Positions 18,473-27,395 of a stretch of 64,000 bases of DNA are shown piece after piece. Under the pieces are notes generated by a model. The model worked only from the letters and a program-made list of their open reading frames with translations. It was not told the DNA's origin and searched no databases. Position numbers and translations under genes: made by a program. Where the stretch lies: contig NZ_JACA01000044.1 of assembly GCF_000520995.1 (NCBI RefSeq), positions 1-64,000 of the forward strand, written 5' to 3'. This stretch comes from Aquimarina macrocephali JAMB N27 (GTDB lineage Bacteria > Bacteroidota > Bacteroidia > Flavobacteriales > Flavobacteriaceae). Numbering within the stretch: position 1 is the first letter of the stretch; each line of letters begins with the position of its first letter.

Positions 18473-20086
18473 ATGGCTACAGTAATTAATATGCCGCGAT
18501 TGAGCGACACCATGGAAGAAGGAGTGGTTGCGAAGTGGCTTGTTAAAAAAGGAGATAAAATTAGCGAAGGAGATATCCTTGCTGAAATAGAAACAGATAA
18601 AGCGACAATGGAGTTTGAGTCTTTCTATGAAGGAACACTACTTCATGTAGGGATTGAAGAAGGAGAGACAGCTCCAGTAGATCAATTGCTTGCTATTATC
18701 GGAGAAGAAAATGAAGATATTTCTGATTTATTAAATGGAAATACTACACCAAATGCCGAACCGGTAAAAGAAGAAAAAGTAGAAGAATCTGCTCCCGCTT
18801 CTAATCAAGTGACTACAATTCCTGATGGCGTAGAGATTATTACTATGCCTCGTCTTAGTGATACAATGGAAGAAGGAACCGTAGCTACCTGGTTGAAAAA
18901 AGTAGGAGATACTGTTGAAGAAGGAGATATCCTTGCCGAAATAGAGACAGATAAAGCTACTATGGAGTTTGAGTCATTCTATAACGGAACCTTATTGCAT
19001 ATTGGTATAGAAGAAGGGCAAACAGCTCCGGTGGATGTTTTACTGGCGATAATTGGCCCTGCAGGAACAGATGTATCCGGACTTAAAGATGGTGTTCCAG
19101 CAACAGCTACTGTAGCAAAAGACACTGCCCCTGCAAAAGAAGAAAAAATAGAAACAACAGTTGCAAATTCAGGAGGAAGTGCTTCGTCAGGAGGACGAAT
19201 ATTTGCTTCTCCGTTGGCAAAGAAGATTGCAGCTGATAAAGGAATTGACCTTTCTTTGGTAAAAGGAACAGGTGAAAACGGACGTGTTGTTAAGAAAGAC
19301 GTAGAATCATTTACACCTTCTTCAGCAGCTGGCATTAGTACTTCGCAACCAGCTAAAGAAACAACTTCTGCTCCTGTAGCACAAACGTTTACTCCAGCAG
19401 GAGAAGAAAGTTTCGAAGAAGTGAAAAATTCACAAATGCGTAAAGCTATTGCTAAGAGTCTTTCGGCTTCTAAATTTAACGCACCACATTACTATCTTAC
19501 TATCGAGGTAAACATGGGGAATGCAATGGCTTCACGTAAGAAGATTAATGAATTACCAGATATCAAAGTGTCTTTTAATGATATGGTGGTTAAGGCATGT
19601 GCAATGGCACTTCGTAAACACCCACAGGTTAATACACAGTGGACAGACGTAGCAACTAGATATGCTAAACATATTAGTGTTGGGGTTGCTGTAGCGGTAC
19701 CAGATGGATTGGTAGTTCCTGTTTTGCCTTTTACAGATCATATGTCTCTTACTCAAATAGGAGCGAAGGTTAAGGATTTAGCAGGTAGAGCCCGTAATAA
19801 AAAATTAACTCCGCAAGAAATGAGCGGTAGTACATTTACGGTATCCAATCTTGGTATGTTTGGAATTCAGGAATTTACCTCAATTATTAACCAACCTAAT
19901 TCATCTATACTTTCAGTTGGTGCTATTGTAGAAAAACCAGTTGTTAAAGATGGTCAAATTGTAGTTGGTAATACAATGAAAGTGACCTTAGCTTGTGACC
20001 ACAGAACTGTAGATGGAGCAACAGGAGCTCAGTTTTTACAAACATTAAAACAGTATCTTGAAAATCCGGTTACTATGCTTGCGTAG
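18473..20086 (+). CDS. pdhC: pyruvate dehydrogenase E2 (dihydrolipoyl acetyltransferase)
   Basis: Core of the pyruvate dehydrogenase complex that transfers acetyl groups to CoA. 537 residues: two near-identical lipoyl domains (about 2-77 and 121-196) with lipoyl lysines Lys43 and Lys161 in ETDKATMEF, an acidic/Ala-Pro linker, a peripheral-subunit-binding domain about 240-280 (ASPLAKKIAADKGIDLSLVKGTG) and a catalytic domain about 315-537 with His510 and Asp514 in DHRTVDG. Translationally close to pdhA and followed by a strong terminator. Confidence 0.97.
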   Translation: MATVINMPRLSDTMEEGVVAKWLVKKGDKISEGDILAEIETDKATMEFESFYEGTLLHVGIEEGETAPVDQLLAIIGEENEDISDLLNGNTTPNAEPVKEEKVEESAPASNQVTTIPDGVEIITMPRLSDTMEEGTVATWLKKVGDTVEEGDILAEIETDKATMEFESFYNGTLLHIGIEEGQTAPVDVLLAIIGPAGTDVSGLKDGVPATATVAKDTAPAKEEKIETTVANSGGSASSGGRIFASPLAKKIAADKGIDLSLVKGTGENGRVVKKDVESFTPSSAAGISTSQPAKETTSAPVAQTFTPAGEESFEEVKNSQMRKAIAKSLSASKFNAPHYYLTIEVNMGNAMASRKKINELPDIKVSFNDMVVKACAMALRKHPQVNTQWTDVATRYAKHISVGVAVAVPDGLVVPVLPFTDHMSLTQIGAKVKDLAGRARNKKLTPQEMSGSTFTVSNLGMFGIQEFTSIINQPNSSILSVGAIVEKPVVKDGQIVVGNTMKVTLACDHRTVDGATGAQFLQTLKQYLENPVTMLA

Positions 20087-20113
20087 ATGACCACCATTAT
20101 AATATTCATATTC

Positions 20114-20143
20114 AATCCTGCTTCTAATGAAGCGGGATTTTTT
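20114..20143 (+). terminator. intrinsic terminator after pdhC
   Basis: 11-base stem (20114-20124 with 20129-20139, one G-U) with a TAAT loop. The distal arm runs into a six-T tract (20138-20143). It ends the pdhA-pdhC transcript 28 bases after the stop. Confidence 0.9.
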
Positions 20144-20166
20144 ATCTTTATCCAAAACATATTTTT

Positions 20167-21138
20167 ATGACAAAGAACATATTGATCATCCTGATTTCGG
20201 TTTTATTTATCAATTGCAAACAAGGAACAATTGCTCAACCGCAAGCTAAGACAACAGAAAGTACTTCTGTAGAAAAGACTAAAGTTTCTGATGTTAAGAA
20301 TATTGTGGATTTTTTAGCTAGTGATGAGTTAGAAGGAAGAGATACTGGAAGTGAAGGTCTAGAAAAAGCCGCAAAATTTATTGAAGAAGAGTTTAAAAAA
20401 AATAAAATAGCACCTTATTTTGAAACTTATAGAGACGCTTTTGATGCAAAAGGAACAGCAACATATAATGTTGTTGGATTTCTTAAAGGTACAGATGATG
20501 AGCTATCAAAAGAATATATCATATTAGGAGCGCATTTTGATCATATAGGTAAAGGAAAAGAAGTTAATGGAGATGTAATTGCTAATGGCGCTAATGATAA
20601 TGCAGCAGGGAGCAGTGCGGTAATTTCTCTGTCTAAACAGTTTGCTCAATTGAAAAATAACAAGCGTAGTATTCTTTTTGTGTTGTTTGGAGCAGAAGAA
20701 AGAGGATTACTAGGATCGGCACATCTCGCAGAAGTATTAAAAGAAAAGAATATTAATGTGTATGCTATGGTTAATTTTGAAATGATAGGAGTGCCATTAA
20801 ATGATAAACCCTATAAAGCCTATATTACTGGGTATGAAATATCTAATATGGCTCAAAAAATGAATGAATATGCAGGTTCGGAACTGATAGGGTATTTACC
20901 AAAAGCCAAAGAATTTCAACTGTTTAGAAGAAGCGATAATTATCCGTTCTATGAACAATTTAAGGTGCCTTGTCAGACTATTTCTACTTTTGATTTTACA
21001 AACTATGACTATTACCATCATGTAGATGATGAAGCATCCGAAATGAATTTTGAATTTATGGCAGAACTCATTAACAATTGTGTTCCTGTGCTTACAAAAA
21101 TGGCAAATACATCGGATAAAGAAATTAAGTTAAATTAA
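20167..21138 (+). CDS. M28-family zinc aminopeptidase lipoprotein
   Basis: Secreted metallopeptidase of the M28 family. 323 residues: lipoprotein signal with lipidated Cys17 (FINC), short linker, then one peptidase domain. Metal-site motifs are GAHFDH (His123), ANDNAAG (Asp144), GAEERGLLGS (catalytic Glu and ligand Glu), NFEMIG and YYHHVDDE (final His). No PA insert, PDZ or sorting domain is seen, so it probably stays lipid-anchored in the envelope. It stands alone between the pdhC terminator and an SDR gene. Substrate unknown. Confidence 0.92.
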   Translation: MTKNILIILISVLFINCKQGTIAQPQAKTTESTSVEKTKVSDVKNIVDFLASDELEGRDTGSEGLEKAAKFIEEEFKKNKIAPYFETYRDAFDAKGTATYNVVGFLKGTDDELSKEYIILGAHFDHIGKGKEVNGDVIANGANDNAAGSSAVISLSKQFAQLKNNKRSILFVLFGAEERGLLGSAHLAEVLKEKNINVYAMVNFEMIGVPLNDKPYKAYITGYEISNMAQKMNEYAGSELIGYLPKAKEFQLFRRSDNYPFYEQFKVPCQTISTFDFTNYDYYHHVDDEASEMNFEFMAELINNCVPVLTKMANTSDKEIKLN

Positions 21139-21204
21139 TAAAAAGAGACTATCTGAAAAGTCAAGAAACATATGATTTTTTATAGGGCTTAATTTTACAG
21201 AAGA

Positions 21205-21885
21205 ATGAAAAATATCATCATAACAGGTGCAAGTAGAGGTATAGGGTATGAAATGGCAAAGCTATTTGCCGATGAAGGTCATCAGGTTTTGGCATTATCA
21301 AGAAATGAAAAGCCTATCTATGCCCTACAACATAAAAATATACATACATTTTCTTTTGATATCTGTAACCCACAAGATCTTAAAAAGATGAGTAACTATA
21401 TTTCTTCTTCGTGGAAAGAAGTAGATGTCTTGATCAATAATGCTGGTAAATTATTAAATAAACCTTTTAGCGAAATTTCTACTCAGGATTTTGAAGAGGT
21501 GTATAAGGTAAATGTTTTTGGAGTAGCTGAAATTACACGTTTGACTTTACCATATATGAAATCAGGAAGCCATGTGGTTACTGTAAGTAGTATGGGAGGC
21601 ATACAGGGAAGTATGAAGTTTCCTGGATTAGCAGCGTATAGTTCTAGTAAAGGTGCGGTAATTACCTTAAGCGAGTTATTGGCAGAAGAATATAAAGAAA
21701 GTGGCATTGCTTTTAATGTTCTTGCTCTTGGAGCTGTGCAGACCGAAATGTTGGAAGAAGCATTCCCGGGATATCAAGCACCTTTGACTGCAATAGAAAT
21801 GGCAAAATATATAAAAGAATTCTCCTTAAACGGAAATAAATTTTATAACGGAAAAGCTCTTCAGGTGTCTAGTAGTACACCATAA
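21205..21885 (+). CDS. SDR family NAD(P)-dependent oxidoreductase
   Basis: 226 residues, a classical short-chain dehydrogenase: nucleotide motif TGASRGIG at 7-14, NNAG, catalytic Ser in VSSMGG and Tyr/Lys in AAYSSSKGA. It is shorter at the C-terminus than most (about 245-250 residues), so the substrate-binding lid is reduced. It lies 66 bases after the M28 gene and could be co-transcribed. Substrate cannot be told from sequence. Confidence 0.9.
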   Translation: MKNIIITGASRGIGYEMAKLFADEGHQVLALSRNEKPIYALQHKNIHTFSFDICNPQDLKKMSNYISSSWKEVDVLINNAGKLLNKPFSEISTQDFEEVYKVNVFGVAEITRLTLPYMKSGSHVVTVSSMGGIQGSMKFPGLAAYSSSKGAVITLSELLAEEYKESGIAFNVLALGAVQTEMLEEAFPGYQAPLTAIEMAKYIKEFSLNGNKFYNGKALQVSSSTP

Positions 21886-21893
21886 CCTAATAA

Positions 21894-21930
21894 GGTCTCA
21901 CATGTTTTTAAAATCTGTGAGACCTGTTTT
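21894..21930 (+). terminator. hairpin terminator after the SDR gene
   Basis: GGTCTCACA (21894-21902) pairs with TGTGAGACC (21916-21924) around a 13-base loop, followed by a T-rich tract. Confidence 0.75.
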
Positions 21931-22365
21931 ATTATGTAACAACAATCATTTAGAAGTATATTTGAGACCACTTCTATAAAGTGTCAAAGGAATCCTTATT
22001 CCTTTATTAATTGTTTTATATCAACCCCAATTTCAAAAGTTTTAATATAAGCTACAATAGCCGAACACTATAGTATTTACTACTTAGAGCAATAGCTTGA
22101 TTTTTTTAATAAAAACACATAGTGGTTATTCATTAAGTAGGTAATGGGTAACCATTATACGCTTTGATGGATGTACACATTATGAGTAAGGTATTCTTTT
22201 TTAGAAAAGGGGATATTTCCCCCTTTTTACTTAGGAGAAAAAGAATACATTTACATATGCTATTAAGAGTTTTAAAGGCGCCAAAAATGATTGATAGCCC
22301 TAACCAAAGCTATAGGCGAACTCCGAAAAGCCTTAAATAGAGTAGGAATCTTAAAACCATAAAAA
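21931..22365. other. 435-base non-coding stretch before the crystallin-like lipoprotein
   Basis: No ORF of note. It holds a palindrome at 22142-22157 (TAATGG-GTAA-CCATTA) and a hairpin at 22205-22227 (AAAAGGGG/CCCCTTTT plus a T) that could be an upstream terminator or attenuator. No TAnnTTTG promoter was found; TACATTTA at about 22250 is one base off. Confidence 0.5.
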
Positions 22366-23157
22366 ATGAAAATAATTTTTAAATTCTGCGTAGTGTCAGT
22401 TATGATGCTTTTTGTCTTTACGAGTTGTGATAAAGATGAAATAAATATCGAAGAATCTGGTGTTGAATCAACTAAGAGTCTTCAAGATAAAGCCCCAGAA
22501 CAAGGAATTGTGGAGATTGTACACAATTATGATTATTATGGGGAAAAATTTAAAGTCCTTTATGTTTTAGATACCAAAGAATCCCAAGTGGTAAAAGTAG
22601 ATGGAGATGTACAAATGGCAGAGCGTATTTTTGGAAAAAAAGACGCTCCTCAAGGATTGTTTTTTGAAGATCAAAAAGAAGGAGAAACAACCATTAATGT
22701 AAAAGTTTTTAATACTAATGATGAGGTGGATGAATATGTTGCTAAACTAGCAGGAGATTTTCCTAAGGAAAGATCAGAACAGCAAATAACTAAGGGAGCT
22801 TGTGTCGATGGATCGATTAATGGTACCGGAAACTTCTATTTCTACTACCATATAAACTATGTTGCAGAAATGACAGGTATACGAAGAACGAATAAATACT
22901 ATTATAAAGATTGGAATTTGGGAGGATATAATGACCATATGTCTTCTCTTATATTTACCAAACCATGGGGGAGAAGAGCATATGTGAGATTATACCAGCA
23001 TAGTTGTTATAACGGTAGAACCTTAAATTTTTATTCTCCATATTTCCAAACTGTTGCCGGAGTAAACGATTTAAGGAATTACACTCTATCGGGATGGTGG
23101 TTCTGGAAAAAATCATGGAATGATAAAACGTCATCATATAGAGTTTGGGCTTGGTAA
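22366..23157 (+). CDS. lipoprotein with C-terminal beta/gamma-crystallin-like domain
   Basis: 263 residues. Lipoprotein signal ending TSC at about Cys21; mature residues to about 145 are unrecognised and acidic, with DEVDEYVAKLAG. The last 65 residues read like one beta/gamma-crystallin or I36-inhibitor-like domain: Greek-key start VRLYQHSCYNGRTLNFYS (aromatic-x6-Gly) and the calcium-site motif WNDKTSSYRV at the end. Two Cys may form a disulfide. It is monocistronic, with a bidirectional terminator after it. A surface calcium-stabilised binding or inhibitor protein is inference. Confidence 0.65.
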   Translation: MKIIFKFCVVSVMMLFVFTSCDKDEINIEESGVESTKSLQDKAPEQGIVEIVHNYDYYGEKFKVLYVLDTKESQVVKVDGDVQMAERIFGKKDAPQGLFFEDQKEGETTINVKVFNTNDEVDEYVAKLAGDFPKERSEQQITKGACVDGSINGTGNFYFYYHINYVAEMTGIRRTNKYYYKDWNLGGYNDHMSSLIFTKPWGRRAYVRLYQHSCYNGRTLNFYSPYFQTVAGVNDLRNYTLSGWWFWKKSWNDKTSSYRVWAW

Positions 23158-23206
23158 ACAGATCCTTGACCTTACTACACTGTTGATGTTATAAAATTGA
23201 ATATGA

Positions 23207-23239
23207 AAAGCCATCGATTATATCTTAATCGATGGTTTT
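23207..23239. terminator. bidirectional terminator
   Basis: CCATCGATTA (23211-23220) pairs with TAATCGATGG (23226-23235). A-rich and T-rich flanks extend the stem and give T-runs on both strands. It lies between two convergent genes, whose stops are 50 and 2 bases away. Confidence 0.85.
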
Positions 23240-23240
23240 A

Positions 23241-23699
23241 TTAATTTTGGACACCTTCTGTTTTTTCGAACTCTATTTTATGCGTTTTAAAAACTTCGTT
23301 ATCAATAGTAATGATAGACGTTTTAATCAATGTTATAATAGTATCAGTCTGATGTTCAAGAACAACTTGTGTTACTACTTTTTTTACAGAATCTGAAACA
23401 GTTTCAAAAGGAGTGATAAAATTAATATGTTTGAGCTGGGCTCCTTCCTCTATAGAGAGCAATTCATTTTTATTTGTATCTACAGTAAAATCAGGATTGG
23501 TCTTGGCCAATGTCTTTTTGTCCAGATATTCCTGAAGTTTCTGGGAGATTATCAGGGTGTAGGCATCATGCTCAGAAAGCTCAGATTGCTCTTCTACTTT
23601 TTCAAAACTCTCTACAGTATCCATTTCCATTGATTTAGATGCATTATTAGCACAGCCAAATGAGAACAAAAGAACTATGATGTATATCAATCTTTTCAT
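23241..23699 (-). CDS. small lipoprotein of unknown function
   Basis: 152 residues. Lipoprotein signal MKRLIYIIVLLFSFGC with lipidated Cys16, followed by an acidic linker and a mixed sheet/helix region rich in Thr, Ile and Val. I do not recognise a family. Its start overlaps the stop of the membrane-anchored gene upstream by 4 bases (ATGA type), so the two are translationally coupled and probably act together in the envelope. Confidence 0.7.
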   Translation of the reverse strand: MKRLIYIIVLLFSFGCANNASKSMEMDTVESFEKVEEQSELSEHDAYTLIISQKLQEYLDKKTLAKTNPDFTVDTNKNELLSIEEGAQLKHINFITPFETVSDSVKKVVTQVVLEHQTDTIITLIKTSIITIDNEVFKTHKIEFEKTEGVQN

Positions 23700-24610
23700 G
23701 ATTTTATCCTGAATTTTAGTTTAACAATCTGTCCATTTAATCTTCGGGATTCTATAATTTCAATATCTTTTAAGCTTTGTGTTGGTGTAGTTAGTTTATT
23801 TATAAATTCATCTTTGGTATACATTTCAATACCTAATCGCTGTGGTAGTACCTGAAAAATAGTTGCATCATTAGCTATTATTCTAGACAACTCTTTTCGT
23901 CTGTTTTGCCAATCGTTAACTTTTCCGTTAGCATAATAATGAAGCATCAATGCATAATCATCTGTCTTAATATGTAAATCTTCACGACGATCAGAAGAGG
24001 ATATTCGATATATGGTATCGGTTTTATGATAAGGAGACTGGACTACAAAACGAATATAATCATCTTTTGTTTTCCAGATAAAGCAGCCTGTACTATCACT
24101 TTTTGAGTAAAAGGGAGATTCTTCATCGTTTAGTATAATAATATCAATAGGAATCTTAGTAATAGGTCGATTTCTATCCTGATCGATAAAGCAAAAACTA
24201 AAGGTGTTTTCAGTAGGAATTAAGAAATATGTTATCATGAATAGACCAAGACTTAATGGTACAACCCAAAACCATTTAGGGATATCTAGAGCCTTTGTAG
24301 AATTTGAAGAAACGGTGTGATTACTTTTAAAATCATTCCAGTTTCTATATTCACAGTATTGTGAGAGTAGATTAAGGATATCAACACGAGGTAATTTTTC
24401 TGAAGAATTTTTAAAATAACTATAGAAAGATTTTTCGCTAATCGAAGCTTTTACTCGTTTTTGTAAATCTTCCTGAAACCATATAATATCCTGTCCTTTC
24501 CAATCAGAAATATCATAACTCGAAGCAGTATTTTCCTTTAAAAACTGTTGCGCAACTGCTTTTTTAAGGAGATCGAATAGTATTTTTTCTTCAGATGTTA
24601 TGATTGTAAT
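23696..24610 (-). CDS. membrane-anchored protein of unknown function with non-ATG start
   Basis: The frame is open from 24628 to 23696 and codes 304 residues if translation starts at the ATT at 24610 (I-T-I-I-T-S-E-E). No ATG, GTG or TTG is in frame before Met at 24238, which lies inside the single membrane helix (WFWVVPLSLGLFMITYFLI, about 113-131). A protein starting at 24238 would lose 124 well-formed residues (EKILFDLLKKAVAQQFL, SDWKGQDIIWFQEDLQKRV, LPRVDILNLLSQYCEYRNW). The cytoplasmic part is helical; the outer part after the helix is about 170 residues. Either ATT, ATA or ATC is the start, or a base error hides it. Coupled to the lipoprotein gene downstream. Confidence 0.65.
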   Translation of the reverse strand: MTIITSEEKILFDLLKKAVAQQFLKENTASSYDISDWKGQDIIWFQEDLQKRVKASISEKSFYSYFKNSSEKLPRVDILNLLSQYCEYRNWNDFKSNHTVSSNSTKALDIPKWFWVVPLSLGLFMITYFLIPTENTFSFCFIDQDRNRPITKIPIDIIILNDEESPFYSKSDSTGCFIWKTKDDYIRFVVQSPYHKTDTIYRISSSDRREDLHIKTDDYALMLHYYANGKVNDWQNRRKELSRIIANDATIFQVLPQRLGIEMYTKDEFINKLTTPTQSLKDIEIIESRRLNGQIVKLKFRIKS

Positions 24611-24635
24611 ATTTTGATAATGAATATTTTATGTT

Positions 24636-24653
24636 TTGTAAAATGTTTTACAA
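24636..24653. promoter_or_regulatory. palindrome TTGTAAAA-TG-TTTTACAA
   Basis: Perfect 8-base arms, 25 bases upstream of the probable start of the leftward gene and inside the divergent control region shared with the DUF4349 gene. It looks like a dimeric repressor site. Confidence 0.5.
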
Positions 24654-24696
24654 TTCCTTTACAAGTATTCTACAATAGATAGATGAGGTTTGGTTT

Positions 24697-24704
24697 TAAG
24701 TTTG
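24697..24704 (+). promoter_or_regulatory. probable -7 box TAAGTTTG of the DUF4349 gene
   Basis: Exact TAnnTTTG match 32 bases before the start codon; no TTG at the -33 position. Confidence 0.4.
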
Positions 24705-24736
24705 TTTTCAGTTTAACAAGATAAAAAATATAAAAA

Positions 24737-25624
24737 ATGAAAACGAACAAATTTAAAATAAGCAGAATAATAATTTTAGTAGGAGTTACATTATTGGGAT
24801 ATTCTTGTTCTAATAGAGAAAGTAAATATGCTTTAGACTCAGAGAATATTATGCTCGAAGATACAGGAGAAACACCTGTGTTAGCAAGTATTGAATCTGA
24901 AGAAAAAACAGAAGAAGTAACGCTGCTGGATAGTGATAGAGTGAAAACTAAAAAAAATAATGTTGATACCAAGCTAAAGATTATTAAGAATGCTAATTGT
25001 CGAATTAAAGTGAAAGATGTTGAAGAAGCAACGGTATTGGCTAGAAAAATAGCTTTAAAATACCAAGGATATATTTCTGACGAGCGATTTACAAATACAA
25101 ATTATACTAAAGAAAATCGTTTTACGATCAGAATTCCTCAAGATCAATTCGATACTGTTTTGGATAGTGTGTGTGGGTTGGCAGAATTCGTGGATTATAA
25201 AAATATATCTACAATAGATGTGACTGAAGAGTATATTGATATTACATCACGATTAAAAACAAAATTGGATGTAAAAGAGCGTTATGAAACCATTTTAAGA
25301 ACAAGGGCTAAAACGGTAGAGGATATTTTAAAGACCGAAGAAAAGCTTAGTTTACTCCAGGAAGAAATCGAATCTGCTCAGGGAAGATTAAAATATTTAA
25401 GTAATAAAGTGTCTTATAGTACAGTTCAGGTCGATGTATATCAAACTATAATTCCAAAAGAAGAGCCTGCAGAATACCAACCTCGTTTTTTAGACAAAGC
25501 AAAACAAGGGTTGTCTTTTGGTTGGTCGATTATAGAAAACCTAACATTGCTATTGTTTTATATCTGGCCATTACTAGTATTAGGGGGTGTAATCTTTGTG
25601 TATTTTAAATGGGTAAAAAAGTAA
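24737..25624 (+). CDS. DUF4349 lipoprotein
   Basis: 295 residues. Lipoprotein signal with Cys24 (GYSC), acidic linker to about 75, DUF4349 core about 80-240 including a long coiled coil (DITSRLKTKLDVKERYETIL, TVEDILKTEEKLSLLQEEIE), and a C-terminal hydrophobic helix about 268-290 followed by KWVKK. With a lipid at one end and a membrane helix at the other it may span or tether membranes. The family is widespread and of unknown function. A terminator and the SprT-like gene follow. Confidence 0.88.
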   Translation: MKTNKFKISRIIILVGVTLLGYSCSNRESKYALDSENIMLEDTGETPVLASIESEEKTEEVTLLDSDRVKTKKNNVDTKLKIIKNANCRIKVKDVEEATVLARKIALKYQGYISDERFTNTNYTKENRFTIRIPQDQFDTVLDSVCGLAEFVDYKNISTIDVTEEYIDITSRLKTKLDVKERYETILRTRAKTVEDILKTEEKLSLLQEEIESAQGRLKYLSNKVSYSTVQVDVYQTIIPKEEPAEYQPRFLDKAKQGLSFGWSIIENLTLLLFYIWPLLVLGGVIFVYFKWVKK

Positions 25625-25634
25625 AAAAAATATT

Positions 25635-25677
25635 AAATTAAGCGTGCTATTCCCGTGCGCTTAATTTTGTATTTTGC
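25635..25677 (+). terminator. hairpin terminator after the DUF4349 gene
   Basis: AAATTAAGCG (25635-25644) pairs with CGCTTAATTT (25658-25667), followed by a T-rich tract. The distal arm contains TAATTTTG (25662-25669), an exact -7 box that could start the next operon. Confidence 0.65.
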
Positions 25678-25704
25678 GCAAGTAAAAGGAAGATTAATAA
25701 TTTT

Positions 25705-26307
25705 GTGCATTTGAAAGAAATATTAAGGAAATATATTCCAGAACGATCTGTAGATAAGGCATTTGATCTCGTTATAAAATGTAATGTACATCTTAAAATC
25801 GTTAATGAGAGAGTTACTCGGCATGGAGATTATCGCAAAATGCCGGATGGGAGACACCAGATTACTGTAAATGCATCTCTTAATAAATACCGTTTCCTTA
25901 TTACATTGATTCATGAAGTAGCACATCTTGTTGCTTTTGAGAAATATGGACGTTATATAAAACCGCATGGGATAGAATGGAAAAAAACCTTCCAGCAATT
26001 AATGTTACCCTATATTAATCCTGAAGTATTTCCAACCAGATTATTACCAGTTATAGCGCACCATTTTAAAAACCCAAGAGCTAGTAGTGATACCGATGAA
26101 AAGTTATCATTGGCATTAAAACAATATGACCCTGCTAATGATAAAAATTATATCTTTGAGTTACCCCTCGGAAGTGTCTTCCGTTTATACAATGGAAAAG
26201 TCTTTAAGAAAGGTAATAAGAAAGTAAAACGCTATGAATGCGTAGAACTCAATACTGGCAGAATTTACCTTTTTAACCCAAACGCAGAAGTTGAACTATT
26301 AAATTGA
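25705..26307 (+). CDS. SprT-like zinc metalloprotease domain protein
   Basis: 200 residues, cytoplasmic. Zinc motif His70-Glu71-x-x-His74 (LIHEVAHLVAFEKYG) with third ligand His88; the C-terminal half carries a strand-rich domain (FELPLGSVFRLYNGKVFKKG) in place of a Cys zinc finger. Related to SprT/Spartan proteins, which in eukaryotes cut DNA-protein crosslinks; no bacterial substrate can be assigned. Start is GTG at 25705; TTG at 25711 (MKEILRKYIP) is an alternative. Spaced 2 bases from the next gene, so co-transcribed. Confidence 0.88.
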   Translation: MHLKEILRKYIPERSVDKAFDLVIKCNVHLKIVNERVTRHGDYRKMPDGRHQITVNASLNKYRFLITLIHEVAHLVAFEKYGRYIKPHGIEWKKTFQQLMLPYINPEVFPTRLLPVIAHHFKNPRASSDTDEKLSLALKQYDPANDKNYIFELPLGSVFRLYNGKVFKKGNKKVKRYECVELNTGRIYLFNPNAEVELLN

Positions 26308-26309
26308 TT

Positions 26310-27389
26310 ATGAACAAAAATTTTTATGCAATATTGATGGCAGGTGGAGTAGGATCAAGGTTTTGGCCTGTGAGTACGTCAGAGTTTCCAAAACAGTTCC
26401 ACGATATGTTAGGAACTGGAGAAACGTTGATCCAGCGTACATTTTCACGTCTGGCTAAGATCGTTCCCAAAGAAAATATATTTATTCTTACTAACGAACG
26501 ATATAATGATCTGGTTTTAGAACAGTTGCCAGAAGCAGAACAACGACAGGTAGTAACGGAGCCTGCAATGCGTAATACCGCACCATGTATTTTGTATGCG
26601 GCATTAAAGATCCAGAAAGATAACCCCGATGCAGTAATGGTAGTCGCTCCTAGTGATCATTGGATCGAGGATGAAAATGCATTTATAGCAAATTTAGAAT
26701 ATAGCTTTAAAGCATGTTTAGAAAATGATATTTTGATGACCTTAGGAATTCAACCCACATTTCCTAATACAGGATATGGTTATATTCAATATAATAAAGA
26801 AAGCGAAGACGCTAAGAAAAAAGTAGTTCAGTTTACAGAGAAACCAGATTATGATACTGCCAAAAAGTTTTTAAGTGAAGGAAACTATCTATGGAATGCC
26901 GGGATTTTTATCTGGAGTGTGCAAAGTATTATAACTGCTTTTGCAAAATTTCAGCAAGAGATGACTGCTTTATTCAAAAAAGGGTCGGTCGTCTATAATA
27001 CGATGCAGGAGAACGATTTTATACAAGAAAATTATCCGCTGGCAGAGAATATATCTATTGATTATGCTATTTTGGAGAAAGCAGATAATGTATACGTGCT
27101 TCCGGCAACTTTTGATTGGAATGACTTAGGAACCTGGGGATCGTTATACGATAAGTTGGATAAAACAGAAGCTAATAATGCTGTAGTTAATGCCAGAGTA
27201 TTACCAGAAGATGCATCTGGTAATATGATTAGAACGTCTGATGATAAAATAGTAGTAGTCGATGGGCTACAGGATTATATTATTATAGATAAAGAAGAAG
27301 TGCTTTTAATCTATCCCAAAAAGAAAGAACAGGATATTAAAAAGGTGCTTAAAAAAGTAAAAGAAACATACGGAGAACAATACGGATAA
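26310..27389 (+). CDS. mannose-1-phosphate guanylyltransferase
   Basis: Makes GDP-mannose from mannose-1-phosphate and GTP for polysaccharides or glycosylation. 359 residues, the single-domain type without the C-terminal isomerase. Nucleotide motif ILMAGGVGSRFWPVS, VVAPSDHWI, the sugar-phosphate motif FTEKPD and YAILEKADNVYVLPATFDWNDLGTW. The ATG at 26310 is chosen over an in-frame TTG two codons earlier because it gives the usual MNKNFYAILMAGG start. It sits in the SprT-like/guanylyltransferase/DUF389 transcript. Confidence 0.95.
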   Translation: MNKNFYAILMAGGVGSRFWPVSTSEFPKQFHDMLGTGETLIQRTFSRLAKIVPKENIFILTNERYNDLVLEQLPEAEQRQVVTEPAMRNTAPCILYAALKIQKDNPDAVMVVAPSDHWIEDENAFIANLEYSFKACLENDILMTLGIQPTFPNTGYGYIQYNKESEDAKKKVVQFTEKPDYDTAKKFLSEGNYLWNAGIFIWSVQSIITAFAKFQQEMTALFKKGSVVYNTMQENDFIQENYPLAENISIDYAILEKADNVYVLPATFDWNDLGTWGSLYDKLDKTEANNAVVNARVLPEDASGNMIRTSDDKIVVVDGLQDYIIIDKEEVLLIYPKKKEQDIKKVLKKVKETYGEQYG

Positions 27390-27395
27390 AGTACA

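Noticed and set aside
18473..19060. Internal repeat in pdhC as a recent duplication artefact
   Set aside because: Two tandem lipoyl domains are a normal E2 architecture.
18979..19335. 118-codon frame opposite pdhC
   Set aside because: Antisense shadow of the Ala/Pro-rich linker and lipoyl region of E2; no independent features.
17468..20086. Loss of pdhB as a sign of a broken operon
   Set aside because: Separation of pdhB from pdhA-pdhC is common in Flavobacteriaceae, so this is not unusual.
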